Positions 15,792 through 24,455 are shown, numbered from the stretch's first letter. The stretch is DNA of 64,000 nucleotides from Streptomyces sp. NBC_01465 (GCF_036227325.1 NZ_CP109467.1:5456001-5520000), one strand, 5' to 3'. Notes: generated by a model not told the origin, from the sequence alone. Made by a program: numbers and translations.

Positions 15792-16651
15792 GCGCATCTG
15801 CAGCAGGGGTGCTGAGCGGTCCGGTCACCAAGTTGCGGACGCTGGGCGGCGGTTGGCTCCAGAATCTGTGTCTGGGGCTGCTCGTCCTGTTCGTACTGGT
15901 CGCCGCTTTCGCGCCGTGGCTCGCACCGCAGGATCCGACGTACGGGGAGCTGGGCGCGGGTCTGGTCGGCCCGGGCGCCGGCCACTGGCTGGGCACCGAC
16001 CAGGGCGGGCACGACACGCTCTCCGCCCTCATCGAGGGAAGCCGTACGAGCCTGGTCGGACCGCTCCTCGTGGTCGTCTTCTCGACCGTGACCGGCATCG
16101 CCGTCGGCCTGTTCACGGCGTGGCGGGGCGGCTGGGCCGACACCCTGATCGGGCGGCTCCTCGACGTCGTCTTCGCCTTCCCGGCGCTGCTGGTCGCGAT
16201 CCTCGCGGTGGCGGTCTTCGGGAAGGGGATGACGGCACCGGTGATCGCGATGTCGGTGGCGTACATGCCGTACACCGCACGGCTGGTGCGCGGACTCGCG
16301 ATGCAGGAGCAGGCCAGGCCGTACATCGCGGCCTACCGCGTGCAGGGGCACTCCGCGCTGTACGTCGCGGTCCGCCGCCTCCTGCCCAACATCGGCCCGA
16401 CCGTGCTCGCCCAGTCCACCGTCAACTTCGGCTACGCGCTGCTCGACCTGGCCGCCCTGTCCTTCCTGGGCCTGGGCGTCCAGCCTCCGACACCCGACTG
16501 GGGCGCGATGATCAACCAGAGCCAGGCCGCCGTGCTCCAGGGGCAGCCGCTCTCCGCGGTCGTGCCCGCGGTGGCCGTCGTGCTCGTGGTCGTCGCCTTC
16601 AACATCGTCGGGGAGAACTTCGGCGACCGGCTCGCGGGGAGGGAATCCTGA
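15788..16651 (+). CDS. ABC importer permease, DppC type
   Basis: This 287-residue inner-membrane subunit shows the DppC hallmarks: an N-terminal helix, then HWLGTDQGGHDTLSALIEG (family consensus HPLGTD-x-x-GRD) and the EAA loop AAYRVQGHSALYVAVRRLLPN. It starts at ATG 15788 inside the stop of the previous gene (ATGA overlap). It forms the transport channel with the DppB-type partner. Confidence 0.88.
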   Translation: MSASAAGVLSGPVTKLRTLGGGWLQNLCLGLLVLFVLVAAFAPWLAPQDPTYGELGAGLVGPGAGHWLGTDQGGHDTLSALIEGSRTSLVGPLLVVVFSTVTGIAVGLFTAWRGGWADTLIGRLLDVVFAFPALLVAILAVAVFGKGMTAPVIAMSVAYMPYTARLVRGLAMQEQARPYIAAYRVQGHSALYVAVRRLLPNIGPTVLAQSTVNFGYALLDLAALSFLGLGVQPPTPDWGAMINQSQAAVLQGQPLSAVVPAVAVVLVVVAFNIVGENFGDRLAGRES

Positions 16652-17643
16652 TGGCACTGCTCGAATACGAGAACCTGAGCATCACCCTGCCCGGCACGGC
16701 CCGTCCTGTCCTCGACGGGATCGACCTGACGGTGTCCGCAGGTGAAGTCGTCGCGCTGGTGGGCGAGTCGGGTTCGGGGAAGTCCGTCACGGCGCGGGCC
16801 GCACTCGGCCTGTTCCCGGCAGGTGCTGCACTCGACGGTCAAGTCAGCGTCGACGGAACGGAGTTGGTGGGCGCGAGCGCCGCCGATCTGCGGACGGTAC
16901 GCACCGGCAAGGCGTCGATGATCTTCCAGGACCCTCGGGCGGGCATCAACCCGGTCCGCCGCATCGGCGACTTCCTCACCGAGTCGCTGCGCGTCGGCCA
17001 GGGCTGGGCGAAGGACCGGGCGAACGCCCGCGCCGTCGAACTCCTCGGCGCGGTGGGCCTCCCCGACCCGCCCCGGCACCTCCGCCAGTACCCGCACGAA
17101 CTCTCCGGCGGCATGCTCCAGCGCGTCATGATCGCCGGCGCGCTCATGGTGGAGCCCCGCCTGCTCCTCTGCGACGAACCGACCACCGCGCTCGACGTCT
17201 CCACCCAGGCCGAGATCATGGCGATCCTGGGACGGCTCCAGCGCGAACGCGACCTGGGTCTGCTCCTGATCACGCACGACATCGAGCTGGCGGCGGCCGC
17301 CTGCGACCGGATCTACGTCATGTACGCGGGCCGGATCGTGGAGACCGCGACCACGGCCGAGCTCTTCGCGACCCCCCGCCACCCGTACACGGCGGGCCTG
17401 CTCGGCTCGACCCCGCCGCTGACGGCGCCGCAGGGTCCGCCGGCCCGCCTCACCCCGATCCCCGGCGCCCCGATGGGCCTGCTGGACACGGCGCCCGGCT
17501 GCGCCTTCGCGCCCCGCTGCCGCTTCGCGCAGCCCGGGCTCTGCGACCAGTCACCGCCGCCGCTGACCGAGCACGGCGCGACGCTGGTCGCGTGCCACCG
17601 GGCCGACGAGGTACTGAACACCCTTACGGAGGAGGTCAGTTGA
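16651..17643 (+). CDS. ABC importer ATPase, DppD type
   Basis: This 330-residue ATPase has Walker A GESGSGKS near residue 39, Q-loop IFQDPRAGINP, signature LSGGMLQR, Walker [13 protein letters not shown] and the H-loop LITHDIELAAA. The C-terminal oligopeptide-transporter domain has the Cys pattern GCAFAPRCRFAQPGLC found in Opp/Dpp ATPases and known to hold an iron-sulfur cluster in some. The ATG at 16651 shares a base with the preceding TGA. It powers uptake together with the next gene product. Confidence 0.9.
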   Translation: MALLEYENLSITLPGTARPVLDGIDLTVSAGEVVALVGESGSGKSVTARAALGLFPAGAALDGQVSVDGTELVGASAADLRTVRTGKASMIFQDPRAGINPVRRIGDFLTESLRVGQGWAKDRANARAVELLGAVGLPDPPRHLRQYPHELSGGMLQRVMIAGALMVEPRLLLCDEPTTALDVSTQAEIMAILGRLQRERDLGLLLITHDIELAAAACDRIYVMYAGRIVETATTAELFATPRHPYTAGLLGSTPPLTAPQGPPARLTPIPGAPMGLLDTAPGCAFAPRCRFAQPGLCDQSPPPLTEHGATLVACHRADEVLNTLTEEVS

Positions 17644-18485
17644 CCACCGCAGAAGCGCCATCCGTACACCCCCTGCTCCAGGTGAGCGGCCTGCGCAAGA
17701 CGTACCGGACCGGAGGGACGTCGGAGCTGGTCGCGGTGGACGACCTCTCGTTCGTCCTCCCGCAGGGCGGGGCGCTCGGCATCGTGGGGGAGTCCGGCTC
17801 GGGCAAGACCACGACGGCCCGGATGCTGATCGGTCTGGAGCGCCCCGACGCGGGCCGGATCCTGGTGCAGGGCGAACCGCTGGCCGCGACCGTACGGGGG
17901 AAGGCGGCCCGTCTCGCCCGGGCGAAGGCGGTCCAGATCGTCTTCCAGGACCCGTACCTCTCCCTGGACGGCCGCATCAGCATCGGCGCGACCCTCGACG
18001 GAGTGCTGCGCCTGCACGGCCACCGCGACCCGGCGGCGCGGGCGGCGAGGTCGCGGGAGCTCCTCGCGCAGGTGGGCCTGGGCGAGCGCGAGGCAGCGGC
18101 GCTGCCCCGCCAACTCTCGGGCGGCCAGCGCCAACGCGCGGCGATCGCAAGGGCGTTGGCGGTCGAGCCCGCAGTCCTGGTCCTGGACGAGGCGGTCTCG
18201 GCGCTGGACGTGTCGGTACAGGCCCAGGTGCTCAACCTGCTCTCCGACATCCGCAGGGACACCGGCATCGGCCTGGTCTTCGTCAGCCACGACCTGGCGG
18301 TGGTGCGCTACGTGTGCGACGAGGCACTGGTCCTGTACCGGGGCAGGACGATGGAACACCGCCCGGTGGCAGACCTCCTGGAATCCCCCGAACACCCCTA
18401 CACGAAACTGCTGTTGGCGTCGGTCCCCCGCCCCGGCTGGGACCCGGACTCGATCAGCGCACGGCGCAGGGAGCTGGCGGCTTAG
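17640..18485 (+). CDS. ABC importer ATPase, DppF type
   Basis: This 281-residue ATPase has Walker A GESGSGKTTT, Q-loop IVFQDPYLSLDGRISI, signature LSGGQRQRAAIARAL, Walker B VLVLDEAVSALD and H-loop FVSHDLAVVR. It starts at TTG 17640, which overlaps the upstream stop by 4 bp and is preceded by GGAGG at 17629-17635. Unlike full OppF proteins it ends shortly after the NBD and lacks the Cys-containing C-terminal domain. It is the last gene of the run. Confidence 0.88.
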   Translation: MTTAEAPSVHPLLQVSGLRKTYRTGGTSELVAVDDLSFVLPQGGALGIVGESGSGKTTTARMLIGLERPDAGRILVQGEPLAATVRGKAARLARAKAVQIVFQDPYLSLDGRISIGATLDGVLRLHGHRDPAARAARSRELLAQVGLGEREAAALPRQLSGGQRQRAAIARALAVEPAVLVLDEAVSALDVSVQAQVLNLLSDIRRDTGIGLVFVSHDLAVVRYVCDEALVLYRGRTMEHRPVADLLESPEHPYTKLLLASVPRPGWDPDSISARRRELAA

Positions 18486-18581
18486 GGGGTGGTGGGGCTC
18501 GGCTCCTACCCGGCTCCGCTTGTCGGGGGCTTCGTGGGGTGGGTCTCCCTGTCAACCGACGCCGGGAGTGTGCGCGCTTCC

Positions 18582-18656
18582 GGGTCCGGAGTAAAGGGCG
18601 CGACTTCGTCGCGTCGCTGCGCGATTCCGCTTCGCTCCACCCTTGACTCCGGCCCC
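18582..18656. repeat. long imperfect hairpin
   Basis: Arms 18582-18598 and 18640-18656 pair at 15 of 17 positions (GGTCCGGAGT...AAGGG against CCCTT...ACTCCGG). The 41-base interior holds a second small hairpin, CGCGAC-TTC-GTCGCG. From memory, similar hairpins recur in Streptomyces intergenic regions; that was not checked. Confidence 0.65.
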
Positions 18657-19014
18657 TCCAGCGCTGGGGTTGGCGGCTATCGGTCGGCAGGGAGGCCTGG
18701 CCGCACGTGTACGGGGATCTGGGGTGGGGGTAGCCCGGACCGGGAACGGCGGGGGTCGGGCTGGGGCCGGGGCTGCGGGCGGTGGGCCGGTGTCGGGGTG
18801 CGGGCTGCGCCCGCAACGGCGGCACGGTCCTGGTGGCCCGGGGCGCGATGGGTGCGCGGTGGCCGGTTGGCGCACCACTTGAATGGGGCAGTTGCTCTCG
18901 GCTCGGCGTCAACCACCCGCCCGTTGGCTCGACTTCATGCCCCGCTGGTCACTGCCCGGTGGGTGGTGGGGCGGGCGAAGCGCCTCGCGGGTGCGAAGGG
19001 GGTGCGAAGGGTCC

Positions 19015-19055
19015 TGTGGCGCGGAAGTTCGGTCCCGCCGAACTTCCGCGCCACA
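19015..19055. repeat. perfect 18-bp inverted repeat, 5-base loop
   Basis: TGTGGCGCGGAAGTTCGG at 19015-19032 is followed by TCCCG and the exact reverse complement at 19038-19055. It lies inside the composite element. Confidence 0.85.
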
Positions 19056-19118
19056 CCCTCTCCCACCACCGCCCAGCATGCACCTTTTGCGCTGCTTTGG
19101 GTGGCGTGGCTGCCACTG

Positions 19119-19159
19119 CGAGATACGTAGGTCCGGCGGGACCGGACCTACGTATCTCG
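19119..19159. repeat. perfect 18-bp inverted repeat, 5-base loop
   Basis: CGAGATACGTAGGTCCGG at 19119-19136, then CGGGA, then its exact reverse complement at 19142-19159. Stem and loop lengths equal those of the hairpin 60 bp upstream, although the sequences are unrelated. Confidence 0.85.
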
Positions 19160-19547
19160 GAGTAGCCGGAGTCGACGCCAGTTGCCCGTTGCGGCCGGAA
19201 ATGGACACCAGGCGCACCCATATGTCCGCTATGCCTGTCCGTTTCCGACAGTAACCCGAGGTAACACCCCATCCGGCCACCGGACAGCGACCAGCGGGGC
19301 ATGAACACCCATCAACCAACGGCCCGTTGACGCCAAGACCAGACCGGCAGCCCATGCAAGTGGTGCGACATCCGCCACCACCCCGGGGAGCGGAGCTCCA
19401 TCCCGGACGCTGTAACGCTCACCCCCCGCCGAAGTGCCCCGCAGATGAACCGATCAGCACAACCGGTCCGCACGAGCATCGCGGTGTTCACGAAACCCCA
19501 ACCACCACGCGGCAGCAGCCAGACGGACTCGCCCCCAGGGCGAGGCC

Positions 19548-19566
19548 TACGACGCGCAGCGTCGTA
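19548..19566. repeat. small perfect hairpin
   Basis: TACGACGC and GCGTCGTA flank a GCA loop in the leader region of the exporter operon. It may be an attenuator or simply a chance palindrome. Confidence 0.4.
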
Positions 19567-19817
19567 CATCCCGCAACCCCAGCACCGAACCAACCCGCGC
19601 GACCGGCGTCCGGCGCCCGCCCCCCACCTGTTCGCTGTAACCAGATTCCGTGCGCCGAAGGCGCGAAACGAAACCGCAACCCGCCCCACCCACCCGAAGC
19701 CCACCACCCACGCTCGGTACCGGGGCCGCCGCGCGGGATGTCCACGGGTTACCGTGCTCCAAAGTTCTTGGTCATCGAACGGCCGCACGAATCGTAAGCG
19801 GTAGAGGTGGGGACGGG

Positions 19818-21548
19818 ATGAGCGTTTCGACGGCGGCTTCGATACGGGCGGTCAACCGCACGGCCCCCGATCACCGCAGCGCCCCCCGCTACCTCTGGTG
19901 GCTCGTGGTCAGTCAGCGCCGCCGTACCGTCCTCGCCGCCGTGCTCGGCTCCAGCTGGATGGTCGGGCTCGCCCTGCCGCCCTATCTCCTCTCCCGCGCC
20001 ATCGACGACGGCCTGCAGAAAGAGGACATGCGCGCCCTCGCCGGGTGGACCGCGGCCCTTCTCGCCGTGGGGCTGGTGATGGCCTGGCTGAGCATCATGC
20101 GGCACCGGACCATGACCCGGTCGCGGCTCGACGCGCAGTACCGGACCGTGCGCGCCGTCGTGCGGCAGACCGTTCGGCTGGGGGCCGTGCTGCGGCGGCG
20201 GGTCACCGCCGGGGAGGTCGTCACCATCGGGATCCGCGACGTGCAGATCGTCGCCAACGTCATGACCGTGACCGGGCCCGGAGTCGGCGCCGTCATCGCG
20301 TACTTCGTCATCGCCGGGCTGCTGCTCTCCGTCTCCGCGCTGCTCGCCGTCGTGGTGCTGGTGGGGGTCCCAGTACTCGCGGTGCTCGTGGGGCCGTTGC
20401 TCGGGCGGCTGCAAGGCGCGGAGTCCGCGTACCGGGAGAAGGAGGGGCGGCTGTCGACGCGGTTCGTCGACATGGCCGGCGGGCTGCGCGTGCTCAGCGG
20501 GCTCGGCGGCAAAGAGGTGTACCTGACGCGTTATCGCCAGGGCTCACAGGACCTGCAGGCGGAGGGCTACAAGGTCGGCGCCGTCTTCAGCTGGATCCAG
20601 GCCCTCGCCGTCGGGCTGCCCGCCCTGTTCCTCGCCGCCGTGACCTGGCTCGCCGCCCGCATGGCCGCCGAAGGGACCATCTCCGTCGGGCAGTTGACCG
20701 CCATCTACGGGTACGTCGCCGTACTCGTCATCCCCGTCACCTTCTTCATCGAGGGCGGGTACGACATCAGCCGCGGCCTGGTCGCCGCCCGCCGCATCGT
20801 ACGGTTCCTGCAGATGGAGCCCGCCGCCGACGGCGGCACGGGGACGGGGCCGACGCCTCATTCCGTACTCCACGACCCCGCGTCCGGCGTCGAGATCGCG
20901 CCCCGCGCGCTCACCGCGCTCGTCAGCGCCAGGCCCGCCGAATCGGCGGACGTGGTCGACCGGTTGGGGCGGTTCGGCGACTCCGACGTGCGGTGGGGCG
21001 GGCTGCGCATCGACGCGGTCGCGCAGGCCGAGGTCCGGGAGCGGATCGTCGTCGCGGACAACGAGGCGCACCTCTTCTCCGGCCCCCTCCGCGAAGTCGT
21101 CGGCGGCCGCGCCGAACGCGACGAGGAGGCCCTGGGCCTCGCCCTGCACGCCGCGCTCGCCGAGGACATCGTGCAGGGGCTGCCCGACGGCCTCGGCTCC
21201 GCCATCGACGCGCAGGGCCTCAACCTCTCCGGCGGGCAGCGGCAGCGCGTCCGTCTCGTACGGGCCCTGCTCGCCGACCCCGAAGTGCTGCTCGCCGTGG
21301 AGCCGACCTCCGCCGTCGACGCGCATACGGAAGCCGCGGTCGCCGCCCGGCTGCGGAGCGCACGCGCCGGCCGTACGACCGTCGTCACCACCACCTCGCC
21401 CCTGCTCCTCGACCGGGCGCACCACGTGCACTACCTGGTCGAAGGACGCGTCGCCGCCACCGGCAGCCACCGCGAACTGCTCGCCGCCGAACCCGGATAC
21501 CGGGCGCTCGTCTCGCGCGGCGCCGAGGAAACGGAGGACGCCCGATGA
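19818..21548 (+). CDS. ABC exporter half-transporter with degenerate nucleotide-binding domain
   Basis: This 576-residue protein has six N-terminal transmembrane helices followed by an ABC ATPase domain from about residue 340. The NBD is degenerate. The Walker A position (near residue 364) reads VSARPAESADV, without the G-K-S/T core. Walker B (near residue 491) reads LLAVEPTSAVD, lacking the Asp. The Q-loop Gln and the H-loop His (VVTTTSPLLL) are replaced. The signature NLSGGQRQR is intact. Such a half is expected to be the non-catalytic partner in a heterodimer. The ATG at 19818, preceded by GAGGTGGGGACGG, was chosen. Its stop overlaps the start of the partner gene by 4 bp. The exported substrate is unknown. 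Confidence 0.88.
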   Translation: MSVSTAASIRAVNRTAPDHRSAPRYLWWLVVSQRRRTVLAAVLGSSWMVGLALPPYLLSRAIDDGLQKEDMRALAGWTAALLAVGLVMAWLSIMRHRTMTRSRLDAQYRTVRAVVRQTVRLGAVLRRRVTAGEVVTIGIRDVQIVANVMTVTGPGVGAVIAYFVIAGLLLSVSALLAVVVLVGVPVLAVLVGPLLGRLQGAESAYREKEGRLSTRFVDMAGGLRVLSGLGGKEVYLTRYRQGSQDLQAEGYKVGAVFSWIQALAVGLPALFLAAVTWLAARMAAEGTISVGQLTAIYGYVAVLVIPVTFFIEGGYDISRGLVAARRIVRFLQMEPAADGGTGTGPTPHSVLHDPASGVEIAPRALTALVSARPAESADVVDRLGRFGDSDVRWGGLRIDAVAQAEVRERIVVADNEAHLFSGPLREVVGGRAERDEEALGLALHAALAEDIVQGLPDGLGSAIDAQGLNLSGGQRQRVRLVRALLADPEVLLAVEPTSAVDAHTEAAVAARLRSARAGRTTVVTTTSPLLLDRAHHVHYLVEGRVAATGSHRELLAAEPGYRALVSRGAEETEDAR

Positions 21549-23290
21549 GCGGCGCCACCGCACTGCCGATCGCCGCCGCACGCACCGTGCGCCGGGCCGC
21601 GTACGCACTGATCAAGGCGGACCGGCGTGCCTTCGCCGCCGTCCTCGGCCTCAACTCGGCAGCCGCAGCAGCCGGGTTGGTGGCGCCCTGGCTGCTCGGC
21701 CGGATCATCGACACGATCCGCTCGGACGGCACGAGTGGACACGCGCTCTCCGAGGTCAACCGGTTCGCGGCGCTCGTCGTCGTCTTCGCGCTGGTCCAGA
21801 TGGTCTTCGCGCGCTACGCCCGCTACCTCGCCCACCGCTTCGGCGAGCGGACCTCGGCGCGAGTGCGCGAGCGGTACACGGAGCGGGCGCTCTCGCTGCC
21901 CTCCGCCGTCGTGGAGCGCGCGGGGACAGGCGACCTGACGACACGCGGTACGAGTGATGTGACGGCCGTCGGCGCGACCCTGCGCGACGCCGCCCCCGAT
22001 GTCTTCGTCGCCGCGGTCCAGGCGCTGTTCATCCTGGCCGCGGTCCTGGTCATCGACCCGCTGCTCGGCGCGTGCGGTCTGGTGGGCCTGGTCGGGGTCT
22101 TCTGCGCGACCCGCTGGTATCTGCGCCGGGCGCGCGCCGCGTATCTCGCGGAGGGCGCGGCCAACTCGGCGCTCACCGAGGTCCTGGCGACCACCGCCGC
22201 CGGTGCGCGCACGGTCGAGGCGCTGGGCCTGCAGGAGCAGCGCATCGCCGCCGCGGAGACGGCAGTCGAGCGCAGCCGCCGCACCCGGGAGCGGACCCTG
22301 GCGCTGCGCAGCGTGCTGTTCCCGGCGCTGGACGTGTCGTACGTGGTCCCGGTGGTGGCGGTGCTGCTGCTCGGCGGCGTACTGCATCAGCACGGGGTGG
22401 TGACGCTGGGGGCGGTGGTGGCCTCGGCGGTGTACTTCCAGCAGTTGTCGCAGCCGCTCAACGCGATCCTGTTCGTGGTCGAGCAGATGCAGAGCAGCGG
22501 GGCGGCGTTCGCACGGGTGGAGGGGCTGGGCGAGGTGCCGGTCGTGGAGCCCGGCGCGTCGACGCCCCCGGCGGACGACCGCATCGAGATCGCGGGCGCG
22601 CGCTATGCGTACGCCGGCGGGCGCGACGTCCTGCACGGCGTCGACCTGACGGTGCGGCCGGGCGAGCGTCTTGCGGTCGTCGGCCCGTCCGGGGCCGGAA
22701 AGTCCACGCTGGGACGGCTGTTGGCGGGTATCGACGCGCCCCGCGAGGGCAGTGTGACGGTCGGCGGCACCCCGGTCGCCGGCCTCGATCCGGAGCAGCT
22801 GCGGCGCCAGGTGGTGCTGGTCACGCAGGAGCACCATGTCTTCCTCGGCACCGTACGGGACAACCTGGTGATCGCCGCCCCGGACGCGGACGACGACAAG
22901 CTGCGGGCGGCGCTCGCGGTGGTAGGCGCGGAGTGGGCGGACGACCTCGACGCGGAACTCGGCGGCCCGGGCGGCCAGCAGCTGGACGGCGCGCAGTCCC
23001 AGCAACTGGCCCTGGCGCGCGTGGTGTTGGCGGACCCGCACACCCTGATACTCGACGAGGCGACCGCGCTCCTGGACCCGACGACGGCCCGCCACACGGA
23101 ACGGGCGCTGGCCGCCGTACTGGAAGGCCGTACGGTCATCGCGATCGCGCACCGCCTGCACACCGCGCACGACGCGGACCGGGTGGCGGTCATGGCGGAC
23201 GGGCGGATCGCCGAGCTGGGCACGCACGACGACCTGGTCGCGGGCGGGGGAGCGTACGCGGCGCTGTGGGAGTCGTGGCACGGGGTCTGA
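21545..23290 (+). CDS. ABC exporter half-transporter, catalytic partner
   Basis: This 581-residue protein has the same six-helix membrane domain plus NBD arrangement as its neighbour. Here Walker A (VVGPSGAGKST, near residue 378), the Q-loop (VTQEHHVFLG), Walker B (TLILDEATALLD) and the H-loop (IAIAHRLHTA) are intact, but the signature is altered to LDGAQSQQ. With the neighbour it would form one complete site (its Walker motifs plus the neighbour's LSGGQ) and one dead site. It starts at ATG 21545, overlapping the upstream stop, so equal synthesis of the two halves is likely. Substrates of such heterodimers include lipids, drugs and peptides. Confidence 0.9.
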   Translation: MSGATALPIAAARTVRRAAYALIKADRRAFAAVLGLNSAAAAAGLVAPWLLGRIIDTIRSDGTSGHALSEVNRFAALVVVFALVQMVFARYARYLAHRFGERTSARVRERYTERALSLPSAVVERAGTGDLTTRGTSDVTAVGATLRDAAPDVFVAAVQALFILAAVLVIDPLLGACGLVGLVGVFCATRWYLRRARAAYLAEGAANSALTEVLATTAAGARTVEALGLQEQRIAAAETAVERSRRTRERTLALRSVLFPALDVSYVVPVVAVLLLGGVLHQHGVVTLGAVVASAVYFQQLSQPLNAILFVVEQMQSSGAAFARVEGLGEVPVVEPGASTPPADDRIEIAGARYAYAGGRDVLHGVDLTVRPGERLAVVGPSGAGKSTLGRLLAGIDAPREGSVTVGGTPVAGLDPEQLRRQVVLVTQEHHVFLGTVRDNLVIAAPDADDDKLRAALAVVGAEWADDLDAELGGPGGQQLDGAQSQQLALARVVLADPHTLILDEATALLDPTTARHTERALAAVLEGRTVIAIAHRLHTAHDADRVAVMADGRIAELGTHDDLVAGGGAYAALWESWHGV

Positions 23291-23302
23291 CAGGCTTCGA
23301 GG

Positions 23303-24406
23303 ATGACGACGACGCCTCGCTACCGCTGCCCCGCCGATGCCTCCACCGCTCCGGTGGAGGCGGCCGCACCCTGGTGCTGTCCGCAGTGCGGCGGCCCCTG
23401 GGACCTGGAGTGGGAGACCGCCCCCGTACCTCTCAAGTCCCTTCCGGAGCGCGTCAATTCGCTCTGGCGGTACGAGGAAGCCCTCCCGCTCTCCGCCCCC
23501 TCCGTCTCGCTCGGCGAAGGCCGCACCCCGCTCGTCGCGCTCACCGACACGGTCTCCGCCAAGCTCGACTTCCTCATGCCCACGCTCTCCTTCAAGGACC
23601 GGGGCGCGGTGATGCTCGCGGAGCTGGCCCGCCGCCTCGCCCCTCGGCGCGTGATCGCGGACAGCAGCGGCAACGCGGGCACGGCGGTGGCGGCGTACTG
23701 CGCGCGGGCGGGCCTGCCGTGCTCGGTCTACGTCCCCGGCGCGACGTCCCCGAAGAAGATCGAGCAGATCAGGGCGCACGGCGCGGACCTCGAACTGGTC
23801 GACGGCGACCGGGAGGCCACGGCGACGGCGGCCCGCAAGGCGGCGGACACCCCCGGCGTCTTCTACGCCTCGCACGTCTACAACCCGTACTTCCTGCACG
23901 GCACGAAGACGTACGTCTACGAGATGTGGGAGGAGCGCGGCGGCACGCTCCCCGAGGTGATCGTGGTGCCGGTCGGCAACGGCACGCTGCTCCTCGGCGC
24001 ATCCCTGGCGGTCAATGAGCTGTACGCACACGGCCTGATCGCGTCACGCCCGGCGCTGTACGCGGTCCAGGCGGAGGCGGTCTCGCCGCTGGCGGCGGCG
24101 TTCCACTCGGGTGCGGACGACCTGCTCCCCGAGACCCCGACGGCCCCCACCCTGGCGGAGGGCATCGCGATCCCGCGCCCGCCGAGGGCCCGCCAGATCC
24201 TGGCGGCGGTACGGGAGTCGGGCGGTACGTTCCTGACGGTGACGGAGGATCAGATCCGGGCCGCCCAACTGGACTTGGCGTCCCGAGGCCTCTTCGTGGA
24301 GTCGACGGGCGTGGCGTGCTGGGCGGCGGCGAGCGCGGGCGCCCTCGGCGACCGCACGGCCGTGGTCCCGCTGTGCGGGGCGGGGCTGAAGACGGGCCTG
24401 GCATAA
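23303..24406 (+). CDS. threonine synthase-like PLP enzyme
   Basis: This 367-residue fold-type II pyridoxal-phosphate enzyme has SFKDRGAV with the Schiff-base Lys near residue 99, SSGNAGTAVAAYCARAG for cofactor and substrate phosphate binding, and the glycine-rich PVGNGTLLLG. The N-terminus has a possible zinc ribbon (Cys9, then CCPQCGG near residues 25-29) as in some threonine synthases. Threonine synthase converts O-phosphohomoserine to threonine. Paralogues of this type may act on other amino acids, so the exact reaction is not certain. It starts 12 bp after the exporter operon and may be co-transcribed with it. Confidence 0.8.
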   Translation: MTTTPRYRCPADASTAPVEAAAPWCCPQCGGPWDLEWETAPVPLKSLPERVNSLWRYEEALPLSAPSVSLGEGRTPLVALTDTVSAKLDFLMPTLSFKDRGAVMLAELARRLAPRRVIADSSGNAGTAVAAYCARAGLPCSVYVPGATSPKKIEQIRAHGADLELVDGDREATATAARKAADTPGVFYASHVYNPYFLHGTKTYVYEMWEERGGTLPEVIVVPVGNGTLLLGASLAVNELYAHGLIASRPALYAVQAEAVSPLAAAFHSGADDLLPETPTAPTLAEGIAIPRPPRARQILAAVRESGGTFLTVTEDQIRAAQLDLASRGLFVESTGVACWAAASAGALGDRTAVVPLCGAGLKTGLA

Positions 24407-24416
24407 ACCACGCGGA

Positions 24417-24442
24417 GGCGGGCCGGTCGACCCCCGCCCGCC
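24417..24442. terminator. possible hairpin between convergent genes
   Basis: GGCGGGC and GCCCGCC arms with a 12-base loop lie in the 50-bp gap between the threonine-synthase-like gene and the chitinase gene. The stem is short, so this is tentative. Confidence 0.4.
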
Positions 24443-24455
24443 CCCGCGCCGGGCG

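Larger units (their letters stand above)
18895..19345. repeat. composite element: ~80-bp imperfect terminal inverted repeats around two perfect hairpins
   Basis: The left arm (about 18895-18976) reappears inverted at about 19262-19345. The best-conserved block is TTCATGCCCCGCTGGTC, identical at 18934-18950 (+) and 19289-19305 (-), with GGCGTCAAC (18905-18913 and, inverted, 19326-19334) and GCCCGTTGG-like and CCGGTGG blocks also shared. Between the arms lie two perfect 18-bp hairpins. The layout resembles a non-autonomous (MITE-like) element or the remains of one. Confidence 0.6.
18486..19817. other. 1.33-kb gene-free region rich in inverted repeats
   Basis: No reading frame here shows codon bias, a ribosome-binding site or a recognisable motif; all six frames stay open for 60-200 codons simply because the G+C content is high. 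The segment contains at least four long hairpins and one pair of roughly 80-bp imperfect inverted repeats, listed separately. The promoter of the ABC exporter must lie towards the right end. Confidence 0.7.

Noticed and set aside
18489..19804. Several open frames of 100-213 codons in the 18.5-19.8 kb gap
   Set aside because: They overlap one another on both strands, have no ribosome-binding sites, no domain-like motifs and compositions (Gly/Arg/Pro) typical of non-coding high-G+C DNA; the inverted repeats explain the similar peptides in opposite frames.
24417..24442. A strong terminator between the threonine-synthase-like and chitinase genes
   Set aside because: Only a seven-base stem with a long C-rich loop is present, so it is listed as tentative rather than strong.
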